A model generated the notes under the pieces. The model saw only the letters and a list, made by a program, of their open reading frames with translations, was not told where the DNA came from and ran no database searches. A stretch of DNA of 64,000 nucleotides, from contig JAUCBJ010009117.1 in assembly GCA_032718475.1 (NCBI GenBank), forward strand, positions 31,215 through 95,214. The letters run 5' to 3'. Of this stretch, positions 47,682 to 57,749 are shown piece by piece (position 1 is the first letter of the stretch; each line of letters begins with the position of its first letter). The position numbers were made by a program, and so were the translations under genes. The DNA comes from Nemertoderma westbladi. Its lineage: Eukaryota > Xenacoelomorpha > Nemertodermatida > Nemertodermatidae.

Positions 47682-48180
47682 ATACAAAAGGGAAATCGTA
47701 CTAAAGAAGCAGTTGAAATATGAATATCCCCCAGTATAAACTAGAAACTGAAAGTTATTCACTATTTTACTTTAAGAACATTTTAAGAATAATTGAGGCT
47801 GAAAGTTACGAAATTTTTAAGAACATTGAGGCTCTGCAAAATTTTACTGGTTCTTATATAATAAAAGAGGATCAATGTTTGATCTGACAGTCTCACACAA
47901 GCGGTTAGCAAGGCCTACGGTACTCCAATTCCAGTAGGCCTATGCCTCTCGGTTAGAGAGACAAGTAAAGTGTCTTAAAACTTTCAACTTAATAACAATT
48001 TAAACCCAACAACCAAAACTTAATTGAATACGAACATAAAATAATAATTTATATTTTAATATTGTTATTGAATCATTACAATTATAATTTTAAACCAAAA
48101 TTCATTTCATTTTTCGGATGAAGTGGACCTTTTGGGGATTTGGGGTAGGGCACACGTGCCCATAGTGCCCACCCGCTGCC
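47682..48180. repeat. Long direct repeat, copy 1
   Basis: From acaaaagggaaatcgtacta to cacacgtgcccatagtg. Nearly identical to 49053-49535 over about 480 bp. It lacks TG...CA ends, so LTRs are not supported. Confidence 0.85.
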
Positions 48181-48292
48181 TACGCCCATGCATGTCGCCA
48201 AAACCGTAGATCTTCCCTCATATTTGCGATTGTCGCTCAATTGCGTAGAGAATCTCAAGCATTTTGACTGTCTACCCACCCAACCTTGATCT

Positions 48293-48540
48293 TACAGATA
48301 GGGGGGAAACTGGACGCAATAAAAATTCACCCTCTCCAGGGGAAATTGGACGCAAATAACAGCTGATTACTCTCAAAAATAAAACTGCAACCTGTTCAAT
48401 TGTGTTTATTTTATTGTTTTGGTTAAAATAACGTGCCACTGTAACCTGCTCCTTTCCCAAAATTGAGAAATTAATATTGAGGCGGGATATTAATTCGCCA
48501 AGATGGGATTTGCGTCCAGTCCCACCCCCCTCCTATCTCT
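48293..48540. mobile_element. MITE-like element with poly-G/C ends, copy 2
   Basis: Begins tacagatagggggg and aactggacgcaa, ends tttgcgtccagtcccacccc and tcctatct. The interior matches 2628-2866. Flanks read cttgatct on the left and cttgattt on the right, a possible 8-bp duplication. Confidence 0.65.
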
Positions 48541-48626
48541 TGATTTCACTAAAAAATAGAATACATTGCATTTTACTGTTATAATTACTGTATTGAATAA
48601 AATAATTAATTTATTGTTTATTAAAC

Positions 48627-48888
48627 CGTGCTAAGCACGTTGAACTGGAGCTCTAACAATTTCCCACTAGCGGCAGACAGGAACTGTAAAAGTCTCTGTA
48701 GAATTTCTAATTAAGCAATGCTCGTAGGTTACTACTACCAAATTTCAGATGAATGTGATTGTTGGTTCTATAATAACAGCTATTTTTACGTTTATGTCAA
48801 CTCGCCCCTTAGCGGCAGACAGAGGAACTGTAAAAGTTTGTCTCTATGAAGAATATCTAAACTTTTAACAGACTACATGTGTGTGTAC
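48627..48888. mobile_element. Dispersed element, internal fragment
   Basis: Contains ctagcggcagacag twice and accaaatttcagatgaatgt, in the same order as in the 40551-40972 copy. Confidence 0.5.
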
Positions 48889-48889
48889 A

Positions 48890-48980
48890 CTTGTGGCCTG
48901 CTCCTTTCCCTAATTGAGAATATTAAGAATTTAACATTGAGGCGGGATATTAATTCGCCAAGGCCGGTTTTGCGTCCAGT

Positions 48981-49022
<42 letters not shown>

Positions 49023-49035
49023 TGTCTCTCGTAAA
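48890..49035. mobile_element. MITE-like element copy 3, truncated, with a 41-C tract
   Basis: Only the right half is present: ctgctcctttccctaatt, gcgggatattaattcgcc, ttttgcgtccagtt, then 41 C at 48982-49022 and tgtctctc. The C tract has expanded relative to the other copies. Confidence 0.75.
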
Positions 49036-49052
49036 ATGCTACTTTACTTTAC

Positions 49053-49565
49053 AAAAGGGAAATCGTACTAAAGAAGCAGTTGAAATATAAATATCCCCCA
49101 GTATAAACTAGAAACTGAAAGTTATTCACTATTTTACTTTAAGAACATTTTAAGAATAATTGAGGCTGAAAAGTTACGAAATTTTTAAGAACATTGAGGC
49201 TCTGCAAAATTTTACTGGTTCTTATATAATAAAAGAGGATCAATGTTTGATCTGACAGTCTCACACAAGCGGTTAGCAAGGCCTACGGTACTCCAATTCC
49301 AGTAGGCCTATGCCTCTCGGTTAGAGAGACAAGTAAAGTGTCTTAAAACTTTCAACTTAATAACAATTTAAACCCAACAACCAAAACTTAATTGAATACG
49401 AACATAAAATAATAATTTATATTTTAATATTGTTATTGAATCATTACAATTATAATTTTATACCAAAATTAATTTCATTTCTCGGATGAAGCGGACCTTT
49501 TGGGGATTTGTGGTAGGGCACACGTGCCCATAGTGGAGTGCCCACACCCACCCCCTGCCTACATG
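49053..49565. repeat. Long direct repeat, copy 2
   Basis: Second copy of the 47682 sequence with a few substitutions (for example atgaatatc/ataaatatc) and a 4-5 base difference near the right end (atagtgccc versus atagtggagtgccc). Confidence 0.85.
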
Positions 49566-50216
49566 CCCTGCTTATAATTATTATAAGAGGATATTTCTAT
49601 AAATATTTACTATTAAAAGTAAACGTTTAATCAATTAATAAAATAGGAAATTTTCGGAAAAATGTCTTGGAAATTTCCTTAATATTCTTAATCTCATTCC
49701 TTAATGAAAATATTCTAAAATTTATGATTATGACAAAAACGTTTGTTTATGTTAGTAGCAAAAATTGTACATTTTTATTCAATTTTACACATTTAAAGCT
49801 GCAGGGCATATAAATTTAGATATAGAAAATCCCGAAAAATCCCGATATATTTCCATTGGGATCGGGACGGGATCGCGATTTTCCATCGGGATCCCGACTT
49901 TCGGGATCGGGATCCCGTTGCAACACTAATATATATTATATATTTTATTTATTTATGTTATTTTATTATTTTATTAATATTTACCACGTTGTAACTTTAG
50001 CTTTCACTGTAGCTCTTATGTTTTTTTGTTACATTATTCTAGGCGCCAGATCTCTTAACTCTTAAATCTCTTATAAGAATAATATGCTGTTCATTGTTTA
50101 TTTGGTATAATGTTGGTTGTTAGTTTGTCGGTCAATACCCAGCTAAAGCCTTGATTGGCTAATGTTGTATTAAATAATAATTGAAAAAACTATTTTCAAA
50201 GAAATAATGAACTCAC

Positions 50217-50461
50217 CTCTGTTCTAACTTCCAGGACGTGTTTAAAGTCGTTCGACATGGTGGCCAGCTTGGACTGCAGGCCAACCACAACTGAGTTGGA
50301 ATGGGATTGCACATTTTTATTACCCGCGTTGCGTTGCGTAGCCGACAGTTGGCGTAACAAAGTTATCTGTTTATTTAAACTATTTATATCCTGTTTAATA
50401 ATATATGTGAGATCCTGAATCTCCGTCTGCCGCTCGTCGAATATTGATTTACGTTTCGCAA
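50217..50461 (-). CDS. STX5: Syntaxin-5, exon 2
   Basis: The minus-strand exon follows an acceptor ttcgcag and ends GAG|gtgagt (50217/50216). Its first two bases complete a Leu codon begun in exon 1. It reads LAKRKSIFDERQTEIQDLTY, then IIKQDINSLNKQITLLRQL, a short linker, SHSNSVVVGLQSKLATMSND and FKHVLEVRTE. This is the C-terminal part of the syntaxin-5 N-terminal three-helix region and is highly conserved in animals. Length is 245 bases, ending in phase 0, in agreement with exon 3. Confidence 0.92.
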
Positions 50462-50576
50462 CTGCGAATAAATAATTAATATTAAATAAAGAGAATATCT
50501 TACGTTTAATATTTACCGGTAGATTAAATGAACGGTTTTGTTTTACATAATCTGTGTGAAAACCCAAATTTTTGCC

Positions 50577-50645
50577 ATGGACCTCCAAGGTGGGATCGAA
50601 CTGGTGACCTCCGGCTCTCTAACCATCCCAATAGCAATATGCTCA
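50577..50645 (-). mobile_element. Possible tRNA-derived SINE head in STX5 intron 1
   Basis: On the minus strand, gatggttagagagccggagg is followed about 10 bases later by cagttcgatccca, similar to a pol III B box, at near-tRNA spacing. It does not fold as a complete tRNA by my reading. Only one copy was noticed in the window. Confidence 0.3.
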
Positions 50646-51166
50646 ACCTTAATGTACTTGGACTGGACGTCGACATAGGGTAAAGATCCCAAACATTTGA
50701 CCATATATTCTGTCGTGAGACTAAGTAACACTGTTTGTTGACAACCAATTTTTGGAGTTTCGACTGATTTCAGATTTAGATGCAGTGGCAAACTCTTTGA
50801 GTACCGGTAGCAATACATATAACTTGATGAGCAACGCATCAGGTTGATGTCTAATAGTTGTCGCATTTAAACTGCGAACAAGTTAAAAAAAACATTGCTA
50901 GTTGCTTACAAAGTAACCCAAAAAATCACGTGTAAGCCGCCCTTTCACTTTTCATTATTAAAAATTCGCCATTCAAAATTCCGTACCGGTATAGTCCTAA
51001 TTAGAGTTCTGCAGTTACTGGTCCGGTCCTGGTCGGTACTGAACTCAACAATACATGCGTTAATGCGTACTAGAACCGGTATACTGGTGACTGGTATAGT
51101 AATATTCATTATTTTAGAAAACCAATGCAATTTAACCAATTAGAATTAACTATGTCTCGAACTCAC

Positions 51167-51545
51167 GTATGGTAAGTTTCTCGAGTTTAGCACAAGTACT
51201 TGCGATGTCATGGCCGATGGCGCGGGCGTTCCTACTGAATTCTCGGTAGGCGGTTGAGTGTCTGTTCGCGGAAGTAGTAGAAGCCATCGGTACCCGCGCG
51301 TAGCCATTACCCACCATATGATGGGATTTAAGAGACTTTACGGTTGAGAGAAACTCATTAGTCCTGTCCCTTGATCCCTGCATCTCGTTAACCAACGGTA
51401 TCGTAACGTCGTTGGTTAAATCCTCCGGAGATTCTTCGCTAACTAACGACGGCTGATTCGGGTAGGAAGGGCGACGGGATTCCGCTAAACGAGAGAGTTC
51501 CGAACCGGTGCGCTTTCGGAGAGATTGGAAGATCGACTCACTCAT
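51167..51545 (-). CDS. STX5: Syntaxin-5, exon 1
   Basis: The ATG on the minus strand at 51545 starts MSESIFQSLRKRTGSELSR. The exon ends at CTTACCATAC|gtgagt (51167/51166), leaving one base of a split Leu codon. The second half reads SRDRTNEFLSTVKSLKSH and RNARAIGHDIASTCAKLEKL, the conserved N-terminal helices of syntaxin-5 (vertebrate form: SCRDRTQEFLSACKSL). The extra N-terminal 55 residues resemble in position the extension of the long vertebrate isoform, and both contain an RKR tripeptide that in vertebrates acts in ER retention; whether it does here is inference. The three exons give 310 residues of an expected 350-370. Confidence 0.9.
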
Positions 51546-52640
51546 CTAACCTGAGTTAGAGGTTAAAGGAGTTTCCGATCGAACAGCAGAACACATTTAA
51601 GTCGATAAATATATATAATCCTGTAAAATATCCTGTATTTCTATTCGGCTTACTAGTCGTACAAACAGCTGAACAGACAAACTTCCTTGAGATGACGACT
51701 GGCACACTGGCAGACTGGTATCGTAATCAAATACGGAATAATCGGTAAGATATATATCGATTAGGACAGAAAATAATATGAATAATAAATAATTGAGTTA
51801 GATAGAAGGATTTTTAATCAATCGATTACAGCATTACCCACCACCTCGTGTTGTTTTACAAAACTAACTGTTGGAAACTAAGATCAGTTCGCTAATTATT
51901 ATTATTTAACTTTTATATGACCTAAGTTCAGAAGTTACCTTTTCTTGGTGAAGGTGTACAGTGTAGGTACTAGGCTATTATATTGTATTAGTATTATAAT
52001 TGTTTATGGCCTACTGTTGTGCTCTTACCGGTACATGTCCTGATAGTTTGAAGATTACAGATCAGCAGATTATGGTTTTACAAACAGCTGAACAGCCTGA
52101 CAGCGTTTACTTTTCAATAGGTTATGGGCCCAGACTGCCAGACTGCTTTACCGATTTTATTCCTAATGTATACTGGTATACTGCAGTACTGGAACTGGAC
52201 TATGATAAACGATCTGATGATGACAGCAGGCTACCGTGTACTGCTGTGCCGCCGTAGTACCGGTATCTCAAATTACCTAACTGAATTATCTGATAAAATA
52301 TTAGATAGGGGCCTATACTATATAGTATACTCAATAATAGTATATCAATTTCAGTATTTCAATCATGTTGTTAATAATGTATATTATGCATTATTAACAA
52401 CAGCGAAAAATAATATTGTTCAGTTTACGGATAGTTGTCATAAAGTTATAAACAATTTTTATACTGACAAAAACTCGCCACCTTCAAGGCAGAACCCCCC
52501 AAGTCGATTTTTGTAGTTCTGAGATAATCGATAAAAACTGTTTATTTTTTAGAGAGATGCCTCAGTTTACTTGTTATTGTGTTTTTGACAAATAAATATA
52601 TATAGAATTCATATAACTAAACTTTCTATTTAATTTAGAA
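51546..52640. other. No gene seen; upstream of STX5
   Basis: The first bases include the STX5 5' UTR or promoter, without a TATA box I would trust. Short frames at 52000-52516 have no domain. The word aggcagaaccccccaagtcg (52478-52506 region) belongs to a dispersed repeat also near 56395 and 21025. Confidence 0.45.
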
Positions 52641-52649
52641 TCACCTTTG

Positions 52650-52845
52650 AAATATATTCGGTTTTTTTGTAAAAATTCGGAATTGGTGTTTTGCCAAAAC
52701 AAGGGGGAACACCGTTTTCTGGTATTATCCCGTAACTATACGATAGTTGCGGGGTATTGCCTAGAAAACAAGGCATCCTCAATTAGGCAAAACACCATAA
52801 GTCCGAATTTTTCCAAAAAACACGCAAAATATATCAAATTATAGC
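52650..52845. repeat. Palindromic MITE-like element
   Basis: The arms aaaattcggaattggtgttt / aaacaccataagtccgaatt lie about 120 bp apart. An inner pair cccgtaactat / atagttgcggg is centred near 52740. Outer sequence gttttttt and aaaaaac also pair. No coding content. Confidence 0.6.
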
Positions 52846-53514
52846 CAAGGCGTATCGTGCGTCCTTAATTATTTAGTGCGTAGTGAGCACGTAATACATG
52901 TGCGCATTTCTTATTAGCTAATACGTGCTATCTAATATGTTAACTAGCACATGAGCAGGTGTTAGTATTACCTGTAAACGCAATAATAACAAATAAGCAC
53001 ATACAATACAGCTAACAAACACACTTGGTCACTTGCGCACATGTTGGAAATTTTTGAATTCAAAATTCTAAAGGGCTCCATAAGTTTTTGATATTTAGGT
53101 ATTAATTGCTTCTAAAATAAGTACGGGACTGTAGTTAGAATCATGTATCAATACAAATTGAACAAAACGTAGCCAAATGCAGAACTATAAGAACAAAATT
53201 TAGATTCAAGAAAGCGGAACTCTTAAGTACAAAATATAGCCATGGGTGGTACTCTACAGTAAGAACAAAGTCTAGCTACGTCATGACGAATAATTAAAGA
53301 CTGTTTTTTCTACAGTACGTGGCAACATTTTGAGCAACTCTATCAGCAACTTAGTGAGCATGTCAGGTTGCCGATCAACTTGCTCTATGTAAACGCGAAG
53401 TTTGTTGCTGTAAAAGATGCCTCATATAACGGAGACTAAAACTTAATGTTACTCAAATTAAGTTGCTTGTTGCTGACCAAGTTATCCAAAACGTCCGGAA
53501 CCCCATAGCAACTT
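52846..53514. other. No gene seen
   Basis: AT-rich sequence, nothing recognised. Confidence 0.45.
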
Positions 53515-54281
53515 GCACACAAACATTAAATGAAGGACAGATATTTATCAGCGCCACAAACATTAATGTGGGACAAACATTAATCAGGGAGACAAACATT
53601 AATGTGGGACATAAACATTGATGTGGGACACAAACATTAATGAGGGACACAAACATTAATGAGGGACACAAACATTAATGAGGAACACAAACATTAACGA
53701 GGTACACAAACATTAATAAGGGACACAAACATTAATGAGGGACACTAACATTAATGAGGGACACAAACATTAATGAGGTACACAAACATTAAATGAAGGA
53801 CAGATATTTATCAGCGCCACAAACATTAATGTGGGACAAACATTAATCAGAGGGACAAACATTAATGTGGGACATAAACATTGATGTGGGACACAAACAT
53901 TAATGAGGGACACAAACATTAATGAGGGACACGTACATTAATGAGGTACACAAACATTAATAAGGGACACAAACATTAATGAGGTACACTAACATTAATG
54001 AGGTACACTAACATTAATGAGGGACACACACATTAATGAGGGACACAAACATTAAATGAAGGACAGATACTTATCAGCGCCACAAACATTAATGTGGGAC
54101 AAACATTAATCAGGGGGACAAACATTAATGTGGGACATAAACATTGATGTGGGACACAAAAATTAATGAGGGACACAAACATTAATGAGGGACACAAACA
54201 TTAATGAGGGACACGTACATTAATGAGGTACACAAACATTAATAAGGGACACAAACATTAATGAGGTACACTAACATTAAT
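53515..54281. repeat. 19-bp minisatellite with ~264-bp higher-order unit, left arm
   Basis: Tandem acaaacattaatgagggac and variants. A marked block (aaatgaaggacagatattta, then cagcgccac) recurs at about 53526, 53790 and 54054, giving a higher-order period near 264 bp. Confidence 0.9.
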
Positions 54282-54693
54282 CCAAATCTCTGGATGGCAC
54301 ATTCACAAGAATGCTACGCCGGGTTCATTGTGTCAAGTACAATGCACACATCTCCAACCAGACACTATATAACATAACATTGGAGGTGTCTCATTGGTTC
54401 CCCCAAGCTTGACACTAGAACAAAATCGCCTCCGCTTTGCAGGACATTGCTTTCGCCGTGAGGACCAGCCAGTGCATAATCTTGTACTTTGGCAGCCTCA
54501 TGGAGTGAATAAGCATGGTGGACAGCCCATGACTTTCTTGAGACGCATCTTAAAGGACACTGGCTTTGAAGATGCGGATGATCTAGCAAATGTCATGGGT
54601 GATAGGGAGTTGTGGCGGTGCAATTTTGTCGATAAGCCGGCACAGCATTCTTAAAAATGCAGCTGCAATGCGTCATGCCGATCCTAGTAGTAG
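54282..54693 (+). mobile_element. LINE 3' end inserted in the minisatellite
   Basis: The 3' terminal ~410 bp of the 16.7-kb LINE family. It reads (near 54394-54654) LEQNRLRFAGHCFRREDQPV, HNLVLWQPHG and HGGQPMTFLRR, then a 3' UTR ending ctagtagtag. The array words taacattaat lie on both sides (before 54282 and from 54694), as expected for a target duplication, though the array makes this ambiguous. The frame here is more intact than in the 16.7-kb copy. Confidence 0.85.
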
Positions 54694-54870
54694 TAACATT
54701 AATGAGGGACACAAACATTAATAAGGGACACAAACATTAATGAGGTACACTAACATTAATGAGGGACACAAACATGAATAAGATACACAAACATTAATGA
54801 GGGACACAAACATTAATGAGGGACACAAACATTAAACGAGGGACAGATATCAATCAAGGGCACAAACATT
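54694..54870. repeat. Continuation of the 19-bp minisatellite after the LINE
   Basis: Eight or so further acaaacattaatgagg units, ending with a degenerated copy of the aaggacagatat block. Confidence 0.85.
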
Positions 54871-55440
54871 ATTCATGGGCACCATCATTCCATTCCATTC
54901 ATGTTACCCCCCATGGCACTTAGTATGATTCCTGTTACCACCCATACACATACAATATATTACAGTATTACAATTCTCATTACTGTCAAGCAATACAATA
55001 ACAACAATAAATAATAACATATTAATCTGACCAAACCAATAATCTCTGTTATTACCAATTGAGGGAAAGGATCAGGTTACAGAGATGGTTTTTCTAACCA
55101 AAACAATAAACGATGTTGTGGGAGACATGAACATGACATGAAGGGGAGACAGGAATGGGGGGGGGTGTAACATGAATGGTGGGGGTAGGAGGTAAATTGA
55201 AAATATGGGGGTATAACAGCCGGGGGGGGGGGGGCGTAGCAGCAAAACAGGCAGCTGAACAACGTAACCAAACGTGCTTTCAATTAATTTCCATCTAATT
55301 AGGTAAATGGAATGTATACAAAGCGGCGCTTCTTTGATCGAAGCTCACGTTCCCATGGTAGTATTTTTTCAGTATATCAGTTTATCACTTATTATCTGAT
55401 CGTCTGATGGCAAGCATCACCATCGCTCATATTAATATCC
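54871..55440. other. Spacer between inverted minisatellite arms
   Basis: No gene. Contains ggttacagagatgg and aaccaaaacaataaacgatg, part of the MITE-family interior, and G-rich words including a 13-G run near 55222. Confidence 0.5.
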
Positions 55441-56085
55441 ATTGGCAAGCATTCACCCCTATTAATGTTTGTGCCCCTGATTAATGTGTGTCCCTCATTA
55501 ATGTTTGTGTCCCTCATTAATGTTTGTGTACCTCATTAATGTTTGTGTCCCTCATTAATGTTTGTGTCCCTCATTAATGATTGTATCCCTCATTAATGTT
55601 TGTGTCCCTCATTAATTAATTGTGTCCCTCATAAATGTTTGTGTCCCTCATTAATGTTTGTCTCCCTGATTACTGTGTGTTCCTTATTAATGCTTGTGTC
55701 CCTCGTTAATGTCTGTGCCCCTTATTAATGTGTGTCCCTCATTAATGTGTGTCCCACATTAATGTTTGTGTCCCTCGTTAATGTTTGTGCCCCTTATTAA
55801 TGTGTGTCCCTCATTCAATGTGTGTCCATCATTAATATGTGTCCCTCATTAATGTTTGTGACCCTGATTAATATCTGTGTCCCTTATTAATGTATGTGCC
55901 CTTGATTAATGTGTGTCCCTAATTAATGTTTTTGTCCCTTATTAATGTTTGTACCACTTAATTAATGTGTGTCCCTGATTAATGTTTGTACCACTTAATG
56001 TGTGTCCCTGATTAATGTTTGTGTCCCTGATAAATGTTTGTATCCCTGATTAATGTTTGTGTTCCCTCCTCAATAATGTTTGTGT
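55441..56085. repeat. 19-bp minisatellite, right arm in reverse orientation
   Basis: Tandem tcattaatgtttgtgtccc, the reverse complement of the left-arm unit, with more sequence variation (gtgtgtcc, cttattaatg). Confidence 0.9.
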
Positions 56086-57745
56086 CATGGCCGCAGTACA
56101 AACCAGTATATGAATGAGAAATTACGGTGATTTAAGGGGTTTTACAGGTTGTTATTTCTGATTTAAGGGGTTTTGCCAGGTAGACTGAATTTCATATACT
56201 TGAATTTACGGTGTTTTGCAAGCCAATTATTGACTTGTGGGGTTCTGCCTCGAAGTGGGCATCAGTTACGGGGAACAGTCTTTGGCTTATAACTCAAAAA
56301 TGGCTGGTAGAAAAGCTTCGGGGTTCTGCCAAACGAAAAAGCCGATATAGAATTACCCAAAAAGTCAAAAACATGAAAATCGAAAAAAATTTACTTAGGG
56401 GGTTCTGCCTTGAAGATGACGTCTGTAGTTATTATGGTATTTAATATTTATAAATAATTCTTAAATGTTTTATGTGCTGTATATTTTTGTTTAATTGTGT
56501 TATAACTTTAATTTACTGTGTTGCAAATAATTAATTAATTTAGAAATATCGGTATAATATGTGTAATTATGCTTTAACATATAGACACCATTTTTTTCTT
56601 TCCATATCCATGGGCTAATTTATTTTTGCAAACTACAGTAATATTTGTTAGTATTAAATAATGATTAAATTACTAATAACTAAAATATATATCGATAAAT
56701 TTTTTAACATTTTTGTTTTTTTGCATTACTTTAACACATAGACTCCAAATTTCCATGATATTTTATACAGAGAGTCATGAATATAAGCAATAAATTATGT
56801 TGTTGAAAAGTTCTGTTGTGAGGTGGAAAATTATTCAATGGTGAAAACCGATGTCACCACATGAAAGCCATTCTATGAAACCACAAAAGTAGAAGAAAAT
56901 AAAAATTTCAAAAATTTTCAGAAAATCGTAAAATTTTGCAGTCGCATGGGGTGATACACTAAAATACCCCCCTTAAGTTTTAATTATTTCATTTCAATTT
57001 CTTATAATGCAACCAACCACAAACACATCACAGACACACCTAAATAACCCTATTAATAATTAATTTAAGAATTATTTATAAATATTAAATACCAATAACT
57101 AAAATATATATTGATATTTGTTTAGACTTTTTCTATTTTTTGAATTACATTAACACATAAACTCAATTTTATGTTGTTTTATGCATGGGCTAATTCATTT
57201 TTAGAAATTAATATTTTTTACTATTAAATAATTATTAAATTACTAATAACTAAAATATATATCGATAAATTTTTTTACATTTTTGTTTTTTTGCATTACT
57301 TTAACACATGGACTCAAAATTTCCATGATATATCCATGGGCTAGTTAATTTATTGGTCACTAATATTTATAAGTAAATAAATATTTAATTACTTATATAT
57401 AAATACAATTTTCTTCGATAATTTTTATTAATTTTACCCGAAATCGGATCGTTTTGGGTCAAAGAGTCACAAAATATAACCCAAATTCTTGGGCTAATTT
57501 TGTCGACTAAATCTGTATTCAGCCCCAGGGTGGTTTAATCATTACGCGTAATTTATAATCCCGAATTTGGTTCAGTAATAATAGTCAGGAGGTACTGACC
57601 ATTTTTTTTTATAGAAACCACCTCTGGTCCAGATTGCGACATCCTAAATTGATTCTTTATAATACTACCTGTAGGAGGCAGAAAAATGCACATATGGAAA
57701 CATAATTTACTGCAAAAAGATAATTTATCCAATTTTCACAAACAT
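56086..57745. other. No gene seen; degenerate internal duplications
   Basis: AT-rich. A module with gcattactttaacacatag, aaatttccatgatat and aatatatatcgataaat is present about three times between 56560 and 57350. Words ggggttctgcc recur at 56130-56410. No coding frame is convincing. Confidence 0.5.
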
Positions 57746-57749
57746 GACA

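Larger units (their letters stand above)
47096..49928. mobile_element. Composite hAT-like insertion inside STX5 intron
   Basis: The left end tagtgttgcaacgg and right end cgttgcaacacta are inverted repeats beginning TAGTG, which fits the hAT pattern; gatcgggatc words follow on both sides. The flanking octamers are ttatatat (47088-47095) and atatatat (49929-49936), a 7/8 match in low-complexity sequence, so the duplication is weak evidence. Inside are a pair of ~490-bp direct repeats and two copies of the poly-C-ended MITE. No transposase frame. Confidence 0.5.

Noticed and set aside
47682-49565. LTR retrotransposon with 490-bp LTRs
   Set aside because: The direct repeats lack TG...CA ends, no primer binding site or polypurine tract is seen, and the interior is two MITEs rather than gag-pol.
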